From the NCBI GenBank assembly GCA_035264905.1, contig DATFPH010000375.1, positions 1 to 64,000 of the forward strand: a stretch of DNA of 64,000 bases, given 5' to 3'. The notes below the pieces were generated by a model. That model did no database searches. It worked only from the letters and a program-made list of their open reading frames with translations, and was not told where the DNA came from. Source of the DNA: UBA5704 sp035264905 (GTDB lineage: Bacteria > Acidobacteriota > Thermoanaerobaculia > Multivoradales > UBA5704). Of the stretch, positions 16,439 through 23,689 are shown in pieces (position 1 is the stretch's first letter; each line of letters begins with the position of its first letter). A program made the position numbers and the translations under genes.

Positions 16439-17500
16439 ATGGCCGCCGTGCAATTCACTCAGATCCACCCCCGCGCCTTCGCCCATCCCTCGGACGTGCG
16501 GGCGACTTCGGCCTTTGAGCGGCTTCCATTATTCCCGGAGTTGCTGAAGACGATCTCAAAGCTGGGGATCGAGGAGAGATTCCGGGCGCACCACATGCAC
16601 CACAGCGTGCTGCTCAGCTCCCATCAATTCCCTTCCCTGAACCGCATGGTTCATGAAGTGGCCGAACGTTTGTCTGTTCCTCCGCCGAAGACATATCTCA
16701 CCCGCCAAGGCGGAGCGAACGCGTTCGTCTTCGGCCGGAACACCCACTCGATCGTCCTGACCACCGGACTGGTGGACCTGATGACGGAGCGCGAGCTCCA
16801 GGGGATCATCGCCCATGAGATGGGTCATATCCTCTGCCAGCACATGCTCTACATGGGAGTGGGGCTCGCCCTGACCAGTCACGCGGTTCCCTTCCTGAAA
16901 AAGATTCCCGGCCTGGAAGAGACCGTGGCCGGCTTGTTCTTCTCCTGGTTCCGTGCCGCAGAGTACTCGGCCGACCGCGCCGCCTTGCTCATCCTGGAAG
17001 ATCCGGAGCCGCTCGCCCAAGCCCTCAGCCGCTTGGCCGGCGTGCCCCGGAAGTACGAAGCGGAGTTCGACCTCCGGCTGTTTTCCGAGCAGGTGGCGGA
17101 CTATGCTGAGGAGGCGACCTGGTGGTCCAAGATCGCCACATTCGGAATGGATCTGTTCCTGTCGCACCCTGAGCCGGCGAAGCGCGTGAACGCCATACTC
17201 CAATGGTCTGAGTCGGATGCGTACAAGGCCATCCTCAGTGGGCGTTATTTGACGAAGTTCGAGGCGGAAGCACTGGACGATGCGATCTTGATCGAGGGCT
17301 TCCGAAGCTGTCCGCTCTGCCTGACCCCGGTGGGACAAGCTCCCGTCTGCCCTAACACGAGGTGCGGGTTGGAACAGGATCCACAGCGGCAGCAACTCTG
17401 TCCCAATGAGCACGTCGCCGGGATCGATTGGAGGTTCTGCATAGTCTGCGGCAATGCGCTCACACAGGGCGCCAGATGCAGCGGAACCCCTGATCGTTGA
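16439..17500 (+). CDS. M48-family zinc metalloprotease with C-terminal zinc-ribbon region
   Basis: 353 residues. The peptidase core carries HEMGH at residues 126-130 and the third zinc ligand E175 in AAEYSADRAALL, both intact. Two weak hydrophobic stretches flank the active site, so it may be peripheral to the membrane. The last ~65 residues hold several Cys pairs (CPLC, CPNTRC, CPNEH, CIVCGN) forming one or two zinc ribbons that are not part of ordinary HtpX or BepA. It follows the RDD/zinc-ribbon gene directly and its 3' end overlaps the oppositely oriented CHAT gene by 41 bases. A proteolytic role in membrane or stress response is likely; the substrate is unknown. Confidence 0.85.
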   Translation: MAAVQFTQIHPRAFAHPSDVRATSAFERLPLFPELLKTISKLGIEERFRAHHMHHSVLLSSHQFPSLNRMVHEVAERLSVPPPKTYLTRQGGANAFVFGRNTHSIVLTTGLVDLMTERELQGIIAHEMGHILCQHMLYMGVGLALTSHAVPFLKKIPGLEETVAGLFFSWFRAAEYSADRAALLILEDPEPLAQALSRLAGVPRKYEAEFDLRLFSEQVADYAEEATWWSKIATFGMDLFLSHPEPAKRVNAILQWSESDAYKAILSGRYLTKFEAEALDDAILIEGFRSCPLCLTPVGQAPVCPNTRCGLEQDPQRQQLCPNEHVAGIDWRFCIVCGNALTQGARCSGTPDR

Positions 17501-19409
17501 ATCGCATTTTAGCCGACCGCCGCCCGCGGAATGCGGCAGGCAGATCCTGGGCAGGCGTATTCCAGGACCCGCCGCGCACAGCGCGGACCGCTGAATCTCC
17601 CTGGCCGACTGGGTCGAGTTCTCTTTTCTCTCGCTCCCGGTAGGCGGTGGGAGACCAGGGATCGGCACACCATTCCCAGACGTTGCCCGTCTGATCGAGC
17701 GTGCCATAGGGGCTGGCGCCGGCCGGGCAGGCGCCCACTGGAGCCGTCCCGCTCGTAGTGCCGAAGCGGGCATGCCGCGGAGTCGGCAGCTCCCGGCCCC
17801 AGGGATAGCGGCGCTGCTCCGTGCTGCGTGCCGCCGCTTCCCACTGCGCCTCGCTGGGCAGCTCCAGGCCGGCCCACCGACAGTAGGCCTGAGCGTCGTC
17901 CCAGCTCAGTCCTACGACCGGATGCCGTGACGGGTTGAGCTGGGGATCGTCCCAGAAGGCCGGCTTCGGGACGTCAGGGTTCTCCTCCAGGAAGCGCGCG
18001 AACTGCTCATTCGTCACTGGGAGCTTGCCGATCCAGAAGGGGCTGAGGCGCACCCGGTGCACCGGTCTCGCGTCCTGGAACCCTTCCGCGCCCAGGGTGA
18101 ACTCACCTCCCGCAACATAGACCAACACGGTCCCATCCTTCTCGTGGATGCGCTCGCCTGCAGAGGTCGGTTCTTTCGGACTCCGCGTCTCTAGAACCGG
18201 CGGCTCGACCACCGGAATGGGAGAGAACCGCTTGCCGTCCTCGGAGGCTGGCTTGGCAGCGGGAGCGACAGGGCTCTTCGACTTCTTTTCGGGCCGGGGC
18301 TTCCGGTTTTGTCTGGCTGGCTCTTCTGCCGGCGCCTTCGCGGCTGCTGAACAGCGGGCCAGAGGATGGGCGAACACCGTGTAGGCCAGCCAACCGTCGC
18401 CTTCCGGAAATCGGTCTCGCAGGATCAACCGAGCCTGGCGGACGGCTTCGCCCAGCTCCACCCCGTCGAACAGCTGCTTGTAGAGCTCCTCTGCGAAGCA
18501 GAGCGCTTGGCTGTCTTTCAGCTCCCAGTGAGATCCGATGAAAGCTCCTGCGCCCGCTTCCAGGAAAGCGCTGGCCAGCCCCCCCATACCCGAGAGCGAT
18601 GCCGTACCGCGCCCGCTGTGACATGCATTGAGGAACACGAGAGGTTGTCCGCTTCCGATCCGGACGAGACCATGCAGGTGCTCCGGATCGAGTTGTCCTC
18701 CACGCTCGAGCAAAAGACTGCAGCGGCTACCCTCCCAGGCATACCCATGGCCGGCGAAATGCAGGCCATCGTATTCTCCTGAAGCCAGAGCGTTTTTGAC
18801 CTCCGGATAGAGAGCCTGGACCTCGACCACTTCGCGCTCCGCGCCCCCGAATCCCTTCACCCTCTCTCGCTCCACCGAGACATGAGGCAACGTGGAATCT
18901 CTCGGCACGATCAGGGCGATACGCTTCATCGGAAGTTTCAGGACCGGAGGAGCGCCCTGACGGACTTTGAGCAACCACCTCGTGACACTGAATGCTTCGA
19001 CCAAAAAGGGACCTGCCGAGGAGGATGGCTTGTCGGGATCCTGGAGCCTCAGCAACTCCCAGGGAAACCACACTTCGTCCGAGAGGATCTGAAGGGTGCG
19101 GACCGAATTAACGAGAGCCCAGAGTCCCCGCCGGAGCTCCAGGGGAAGAAGCTCTTTGAAAAGCAAAGTCCCATTGCCTGCGAACCAATCTCTCGATCCT
19201 CCACGATGGACCCACGAGAGATACCGAAAGAGGCTCCCAAAGTGGTCTTCGGGAGCACCCTGTCGAAAAGGCGCCGAGTCGAAGCTGTCGAAGTAGAAAC
19301 CGGCCAGTGGCTCGCGCGTCTTGGCCACGAACCTGAGAACCTGTTGGCCGTTGGCAAGTGTCTCTTGCGTTACACGCAGGACCAGGTCCGGATCAGTAGA
19401 TTCTGGCAT
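17460..19409 (-). CDS. CHAT caspase-like protease fused to a formylglycine-generating-enzyme-like domain
   Basis: 649 residues. Residues about 1-150 have no clear match. Residues about 160-350 are a CHAT domain with the catalytic dyad H221 (HFAGHG) and C263 (FLNACHSG). A lysine- and proline-rich linker (about 355-425) leads to an FGE-sulfatase domain (about 430-649: YVAGGEFTLG, PVTNEQFARFL, SWDDAQAYCRW, GNVWEWCADPW, RGGSW, GFRC). The cysteine pair used by true formylglycine-generating enzymes is absent at the GGSW region, so this domain probably binds a ligand or partner, as in many FGE/C-type-lectin-fold sensors. A TACAAT box lies at 19437-19432. A membrane anchor or signal peptide is not seen. 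Confidence 0.88.
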   Translation of the reverse strand: MPESTDPDLVLRVTQETLANGQQVLRFVAKTREPLAGFYFDSFDSAPFRQGAPEDHFGSLFRYLSWVHRGGSRDWFAGNGTLLFKELLPLELRRGLWALVNSVRTLQILSDEVWFPWELLRLQDPDKPSSSAGPFLVEAFSVTRWLLKVRQGAPPVLKLPMKRIALIVPRDSTLPHVSVERERVKGFGGAEREVVEVQALYPEVKNALASGEYDGLHFAGHGYAWEGSRCSLLLERGGQLDPEHLHGLVRIGSGQPLVFLNACHSGRGTASLSGMGGLASAFLEAGAGAFIGSHWELKDSQALCFAEELYKQLFDGVELGEAVRQARLILRDRFPEGDGWLAYTVFAHPLARCSAAAKAPAEEPARQNRKPRPEKKSKSPVAPAAKPASEDGKRFSPIPVVEPPVLETRSPKEPTSAGERIHEKDGTVLVYVAGGEFTLGAEGFQDARPVHRVRLSPFWIGKLPVTNEQFARFLEENPDVPKPAFWDDPQLNPSRHPVVGLSWDDAQAYCRWAGLELPSEAQWEAAARSTEQRRYPWGRELPTPRHARFGTTSGTAPVGACPAGASPYGTLDQTGNVWEWCADPWSPTAYREREKRELDPVGQGDSAVRAVRGGSWNTPAQDLPAAFRGRRSAKMRFNDQGFRCIWRPV

Positions 19410-19467
19410 GGCGGCTTGAGCTGTTCTCTAGATTGTACTGCGGGAGATCGGGCGGATGTGACTCGCG

Positions 19468-20001
19468 TTACCACTCGCCCCGAAAAGCCCTCTCGATTGC
19501 AGCCCGGGTCTGGTCCCGAACCGTCGGCTCGACCTCGACGGTTTCCAACCGGCGCAGCAGGATGTCGTGGTTGGCCATCTGGTGTTTCGCGGCTTCGTTC
19601 AGGAAGTCGATGTCCTTGTCCCGGCCGGCGATGGCCTTGGCGACCAGCAGGTCGTGGACTTCGAGGCACAGGCCTCTCGCTCCCCGCGTGTTCTCGTTCT
19701 GGACGGGGATGAGGCGCTCCCTCCAGCCCCTGGGCAGGAAAGCGGTCTCCTCGCCAACCCCCTGGGCGTAATAGCCGAAGGTGTCATGGAAGGGGGACAG
19801 CTCACCGATGCTGCCGTCGATGACGTCGGCGCGCTCGGGGTGGTTCAGGGGAAAGAGATCCGCCTCCATCGAGCGGCGCATGGATTCCGGAGCCTCCGGG
19901 AATTGCCCCAGAATCGCCTGGCTGCCGATCACGACGATCGAATCGTCGGCGGCGATGACCGCGGCGGCGCGGATCAGGTGCTCGAGCTGCTCGCGGGTCA
20001 T
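19468..20001 (-). CDS. Nucleotidyltransferase, AbiEii/DUF6036-like toxin candidate
   Basis: 177 residues with a minimal nucleotidyltransferase pattern: IVVIGSQAILGQFP (GS motif) and SMEADLFP (acidic metal site), then DLLVAKAIAGRDKDIDF near the C-terminus. This fits the DUF6036 branch of nucleotidyltransferases that form toxin-antitoxin-like pairs. The ATG overlaps the TGA of the upstream small gene by four bases, so the two are co-translated. The toxic role is inferred from family and gene pairing only. Confidence 0.72.
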   Translation of the reverse strand: MTREQLEHLIRAAAVIAADDSIVVIGSQAILGQFPEAPESMRRSMEADLFPLNHPERADVIDGSIGELSPFHDTFGYYAQGVGEETAFLPRGWRERLIPVQNENTRGARGLCLEVHDLLVAKAIAGRDKDIDFLNEAAKHQMANHDILLRRLETVEVEPTVRDQTRAAIERAFRGEW

Positions 20002-20321
20002 GGCGTTCCCTGGAAGCGATCCCGGGTCTCGCGCCAGATCCGCCAGCGCTCCTGCGGCCGCAGGGCCCCGGCGAACGGGCTCGACTGGCGCAGCTCGTTG
20101 GCGAGCTCGCTGCGCTCGGCCAGGAAGGCGGCGACAGAAGAGGCGTCTCCCGCCAGAATCTCCGCCCACTTCTGCGCGTAGAACGGCACAGAGCCACCCG
20201 ATGTCCACGCCTCGACGCGCCGGCGGGCGCTTTCGAGGATTTCGGGCCGCTCCCGCAGGCGCTCGGCGATCGCGCGGTGGTACGCGACACTCCTCTCCTC
20301 AGCCAGACGATGGGGATCCAT
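19998..20321 (-). CDS. Small protein paired with nucleotidyltransferase, antitoxin candidate
   Basis: 107 residues starting DPHRLAEERSVAYHRAIAERL; helical and charged, with WTSGGSVPFYAQKWAEIL in the middle. From memory, proteins with this start recur directly upstream of DUF6036 nucleotidyltransferases, which suggests a cognate antitoxin or regulator. The ATG at 20321 fits that family start but has no clear ribosome site; the frame is open 27 codons further upstream. It overlaps the next gene by four bases. Confidence 0.62.
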   Translation of the reverse strand: MDPHRLAEERSVAYHRAIAERLRERPEILESARRRVEAWTSGGSVPFYAQKWAEILAGDASSVAAFLAERSELANELRQSSPFAGALRPQERWRIWRETRDRFQGTP

Positions 20322-20461
20322 GACCAGGAAACCGTAACATACCGGCACGCCATCGAGCCCGTAAGACTCTTCCTTCGTGCAGCTGACTCCGGCCAAGGAC
20401 AACCTCTCGGGAGGCGGCCCGGCTCAACCCGGGCAAGCGGTCTCCTCGCGCCCCAGCTGAG

Positions 20462-20561
20462 CGCCGTGGCGAGCCCGACGCTCGGTTCCTGGGGTCTTCC
20501 GGCGCTGGTGGCGCTGCTCGGGCTCTTCGCCCTGCGGCGCCCGCGGCCGGCGCGCAACTGA
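20462..20561 (+). pseudogene. Remnant of an IPTL-CTERM-like sorting signal
   Basis: The frame reads AVASPTLGSWGLPALVALL followed by GLFALRRPRPARN and a stop. This is the PTL-x-x-WG, hydrophobic helix and arginine tail pattern of exosortase-type C-terminal sorting signals. No upstream coding sequence of a matching secreted protein is present: about 140 bases earlier the opposite-strand antitoxin gene begins. A strong terminator follows directly. It appears to be the last piece of a deleted surface protein gene. Confidence 0.55.
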
Positions 20562-20568
20562 GCCCAAA

Positions 20569-20596
20569 GGGCCGCCGGAGAAGGCTCCGGCGGCCC
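20569..20596 (+). terminator. Strong hairpin terminator
   Basis: A perfect 12-base stem (GGGCCGCCGGAG / CTCCGGCGGCCC) with an AAGG loop lies eight bases after the remnant stop and is followed by a short pyrimidine-rich stretch. It now separates the remnant from the RRM gene promoter. Confidence 0.75.
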
Positions 20597-20657
20597 TTCG
20601 GCCCCCTTTCGTGACCACGGATATTTATCTTCGGGCCACGGATTCGCGGGTGACGAC

Positions 20658-20685
20658 TTGACACGGCGAGCCAGGGGCATAGACT
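20658..20685 (+). promoter_or_regulatory. Sigma-70-type promoter of the RRM gene
   Basis: TTGACA (20658-20663), a 16-base spacer and TAGACT (20680-20685). Transcription would begin near 20692 and leave a leader of about 205 bases before the ATG, unusually long for this window. Long leaders are common on cold-shock and RNA-binding protein mRNAs. Confidence 0.6.
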
Positions 20686-20896
20686 TTCCCTCTGTGAGCC
20701 TCTTTGACCAGGCCAGGGAAGTCGATGCCTGCCAGCCTGAAGAGAGTCGCCCGCCGCAGCCAAGCAGGGCAGCTACATCGCCCGCAGCCGCGATCCAACC
20801 AGTCGGTCGCTTTTCCGACCGCATCGACCAACGCCGTCTGACAACACTGCCCTCGGGGGTCGTGGGAATCGGACAAGGCCAAGCGAGGAGTCCCAC

Positions 20897-21304
20897 ATGG
20901 GCAAGAAGTTGTATGTCGGAAACCTTCCTTACAGCGTTCGCGACAGCGACCTGGAGGACCTCTTTGCAGCGCACGGCAGCGTGCAATCCGCTCAGGTGAT
21001 CATCGAGCGCGACACCGGCCGTTCCAAGGGGTTCGGTTTCGTGGAGATGAGCAATGACCAGGAGGCGCAGGAAGCCATCTCCGCTCTCAATGGCCGCGAG
21101 ATGGAGGGCCGGACGCTGACGGTCAATGAAGCCCGTCCGAAGGAAGAGGGCGGCGGTGGCGGCCGGCGCGGCGGCGGTGGTGGCGGTGGCTACGGTGGCG
21201 GCGGCGGCGGCCGGGGCGGCGGCGGTGGTGGCTACGGCGGCGGCGGTGGTGGTGGCCGGGGCGGCGGCGGTGGCTACGGCGGTGGCGGCGGACGCCGGTA
21301 CTAG
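20897..21304 (+). CDS. RRM RNA-binding protein with glycine-rich tail
   Basis: 135 residues. Residues 1-80 form one RNA recognition motif with RNP2 (KLYVGNL, residues 4-10) and RNP1 (KGFGFVEM, about 44-51). The tail of about 50 residues is almost only Gly with spaced Arg and Tyr (RGGGG and GGYGGGG blocks), a low-complexity type linked to RNA contact and phase separation. Similar proteins in cyanobacteria and other bacteria are cold-induced RNA chaperones. An AGGAG site precedes the ATG. The long leader may carry temperature or autoregulatory control. Confidence 0.92.
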   Translation: MGKKLYVGNLPYSVRDSDLEDLFAAHGSVQSAQVIIERDTGRSKGFGFVEMSNDQEAQEAISALNGREMEGRTLTVNEARPKEEGGGGGRRGGGGGGGYGGGGGGRGGGGGGYGGGGGGGRGGGGGYGGGGGRRY

Positions 21305-21333
21305 AATCCGCGTTTGATTGGCGAGAGCCGGGT

Positions 21334-21368
21334 TGCGTACCCCGGGTTGAAACCCGGGGCTACGCGCC
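21334..21368. repeat. Dispersed hairpin element, copy 1
   Basis: On the minus strand this reads GGCGCGTAGCCCCGGG, then TTTC, then AACCCGGGG. The stem CCCCGGGTT/AACCCGGGG is perfect. A near-identical copy lies at 63642-63673 in the other orientation. This one sits between the convergent RRM and EamA genes and may act as a bidirectional terminator or REP-like element. Confidence 0.75.
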
Positions 21369-21404
21369 CGCGCCCCTTCCCGGGGCGCTGACATCTCCCT
21401 CCTC

Positions 21405-22313
21405 TTACTCTCCCCTTGAATCGTTTTGAGCCTGCGGTCTCCGCACAGACAAAGCCGTTCCCACGATCACCAGCACCGCGCCGAGGAGCACCCGGAGCGT
21501 CACCGGCTCGTCCAGGACGAAGTGTCCGACGATCACCGCCACGACCGGGACGGCGTAGTTGATGAGGGAGATCTGGGTGGCCCGCAGGCGCTTCAGGAGC
21601 GAGAAATAGAGGGTGAACGGGAGCGCCGAGCCGACCAGCGCCAGGTAGAACAAGGCGAGGGTGGACGGACCGCTGAAGGTGACGCTGCGGTCGGACTCCG
21701 TGAGCCAGGCGATCGGCCCCACGATCAGGCCGCAGAGCAGCATCGGCACCGCCGCGGTCGAGAGCGGATGGATGCCGCCTCCCCACTTCTTCACCGTCAC
21801 GCTGCCGATCGCCGAGCAGAGCGGGCAGAGCAGCATCACCGTCGCGGCATAGGCGACCTGAGGACCGAGGAGCTTGGCGAAGTCCTCCGAGAAGATCACC
21901 GCGACCCCGGCGAAGCCAACCACGACACCGAGCCCGCTCATCCAGGTCAGCCGCTCGCCGGGCAGCACGAAATGAGCGAGGAGCGCCACCAGCAGAGGGA
22001 ACGTCGCGAAGAGGACGGCCGCCAGCCCCGAAGGGATGTACTGCTCCGCCCAGTACAGGATGCTGTAGGAGATGCAGAACGTGAGCAGCGCGTTGGAGAC
22101 CCAGACCCACCGCTCACGCCGGGTCGTTCCCAGGCGCACCCGGAAGACCGGCACCAGCGCCAGCAGGGCAAGGCCGGCGATGGAGAACCGCAGGGCGACG
22201 CCGGTGAGCGGCGGAATCCCTTGCAGCCCCACGCGGATCGCCGCCCAGGTGGTTCCCCAGATCAGGACCAGCAGGGAGAGCGATGCCCAGGTGACGAGGC
22301 GCGACGGCTTCAG
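21405..22313 (-). CDS. EamA/DMT-superfamily transporter with unclear start codon
   Basis: About 302 residues with ten hydrophobic segments in two EamA repeats, likely an exporter of metabolites or amino acids. The first standard start codon is a GTG at 22232, but that would remove most of TM1, whose coding sequence (LLVLIWGTTWAAIRVGLQG) is intact further upstream. Between the asnS stop (TAG, 22325-22323) and that GTG there is no ATG, GTG or TTG in frame, and this frame is the same as asnS. A CTG at 22313 is given as the provisional start. Read-through of the TAG or a sequencing error are alternatives. Confidence 0.75.
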   Translation of the reverse strand: MKPSRLVTWASLSLLVLIWGTTWAAIRVGLQGIPPLTGVALRFSIAGLALLALVPVFRVRLGTTRRERWVWVSNALLTFCISYSILYWAEQYIPSGLAAVLFATFPLLVALLAHFVLPGERLTWMSGLGVVVGFAGVAVIFSEDFAKLLGPQVAYAATVMLLCPLCSAIGSVTVKKWGGGIHPLSTAAVPMLLCGLIVGPIAWLTESDRSVTFSGPSTLALFYLALVGSALPFTLYFSLLKRLRATQISLINYAVPVVAVIVGHFVLDEPVTLRVLLGAVLVIVGTALSVRRPQAQNDSRGE

Positions 22314-22322
22314 CGCGCGCCC

Positions 22323-23627
22323 CTAGGGGTAGATCTTGTAGAGCATCCGGGGGTACGGAATCGTCTCGCGCAGGTGCGACAGGCCGCACATCCAGGCCAC
22401 GAAGCGCTCGATCCCCATGCCGAAGCCGCTGTGCGGGTAGGCCCCGTACTTGCGGACGTCGAGGTACCACTGGAACGCCTCGACCGGCAGGTTGTGCTGC
22501 TGGATGCGCTGAAGCAGCAGGTCGTGGTCGTGGATCCTCTGGCTGCCGCCGATGATCTCGCCATAGCCTTCCGGCGCGATCAGGTCGAGGCCGAGGACGA
22601 CGCGCGGGTCCTCCGGGTCGGGCTGCATGTAGAAGGCCTTGAACGCCGCCGGGAAGCGGGAGACCAGGACCGGCCGGTCGAACTGGCTGGCCAGGATGGT
22701 CTCCTCGTCGGCCCCGAAATCGTCCCCCCACTGGATGTTGTTCCCCTCGCGGTTGAGGATCTCCACGGCCTGGGTGTAGGTGATGCGCGGGAACGGCGGC
22801 TTGATCGCCTCCAGCTTGGAGACGTCGCGCTCCAGGATCTTGAGCTCGGTCTGGCAGCGCTCGAGGACGCGGCTCACCAGGTAGACGATGAACTCCTGGG
22901 TGAGCTCGCAGAGCCCGTCGAACTCCAGGAACGGGACCTCGGGCTCCACCATCCAGAACTCCATCAGGTGGCGGCGGGTCTTCGACTTCTCGGCCCGGAA
23001 GGTGGGGCCGAAGCAGTAGACCTTGCCGAGCGCCGCGGCGGCCGGCTCCAGGTAGAGCTGCCCGGACTGGCTCAGGTAGGCCTTGTCGCCGAAGTAGTCG
23101 GTCTCGAAGAGCGTCGAGGTCCCCTCGCAGGCGGCGGGGGTGAGGATCGGCGAGTCGATCAGGGTGAAGTCGCGCTCGTAGAAGAAGTCGCGGATGGCCT
23201 GCTCGACCTCGCTGCGCACCCGCAGGGCGGAGCGCTGCCGGCTGGAGCGCAGCCAGAGATGGCGGTGCTCCATCAGGAACGCGGTGCCGTGCTCCTTCGG
23301 GGTGATCGGGAAGTCCTCGGTCAGGTGGAGGATCTCGAAGGCTTCCATCTGGACCTCGACGCCGGTCGGAGAGCGCTTGTCCTCCTTGACCGTGCCGGTC
23401 AGGCGGATGGTCGACTCCTGGGTGACCTTCTCGATCTCGGCCCAGTCGGCGTCGGACACGTCTTTGCGCCCGGCCACTGCCTGAACGGTGCCGCCGCCGC
23501 AGCGCACCTGGAGGAACGCGATCTTGCCGCTCGAGCGCTTGTTGTCCAGCCAGCCCGAGAGGACGACTTTGTTGCCAATGTTCCGCGACAGCTCGCGGAC
23601 GGACGAAACGGGAATCGGGTCGCTCAT
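22323..23627 (-). CDS. asnS: Asparaginyl-tRNA synthetase
   Basis: 434 residues, a class IIb synthetase that charges tRNA-Asn. An N-terminal OB fold (about residues 15-115, VVLSGWLDNKRSSGKIAFLQVR) is followed by the catalytic domain with motif 2 (FGPTFRAEKSKTRRHLMEFW) and motif 3 (GFGMGIERFVAWMCGL). The length and the GYGEIIGGSQR element fit AsnRS. The ATG at 23627 lies ten bases after a TACAAT box with no ribosome site, so the mRNA may be leaderless. The EamA gene follows in the same frame after a single stop. Confidence 0.95.
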   Translation of the reverse strand: MSDPIPVSSVRELSRNIGNKVVLSGWLDNKRSSGKIAFLQVRCGGGTVQAVAGRKDVSDADWAEIEKVTQESTIRLTGTVKEDKRSPTGVEVQMEAFEILHLTEDFPITPKEHGTAFLMEHRHLWLRSSRQRSALRVRSEVEQAIRDFFYERDFTLIDSPILTPAACEGTSTLFETDYFGDKAYLSQSGQLYLEPAAAALGKVYCFGPTFRAEKSKTRRHLMEFWMVEPEVPFLEFDGLCELTQEFIVYLVSRVLERCQTELKILERDVSKLEAIKPPFPRITYTQAVEILNREGNNIQWGDDFGADEETILASQFDRPVLVSRFPAAFKAFYMQPDPEDPRVVLGLDLIAPEGYGEIIGGSQRIHDHDLLLQRIQQHNLPVEAFQWYLDVRKYGAYPHSGFGMGIERFVAWMCGLSHLRETIPYPRMLYKIYP

Positions 23628-23637
23628 AGGAACGGGG

Positions 23638-23643
23638 ATTGTA
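23638..23643 (-). promoter_or_regulatory. -10 box of asnS, leaderless type
   Basis: TACAAT on the minus strand ends ten bases before the asnS ATG, so transcription would begin within a few bases of the start codon. Confidence 0.5.
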
Positions 23644-23689
23644 CTCCACGGAGCCTGGCCTCGTACCCCGCCGCTTCTCCTCACTTCCG

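Noticed and set aside
17460..19409. Diversity-generating retroelement target
   Set aside because: The FGE-like domain is of the right type, but no reverse transcriptase, template repeat or accessory gene was found in the window.
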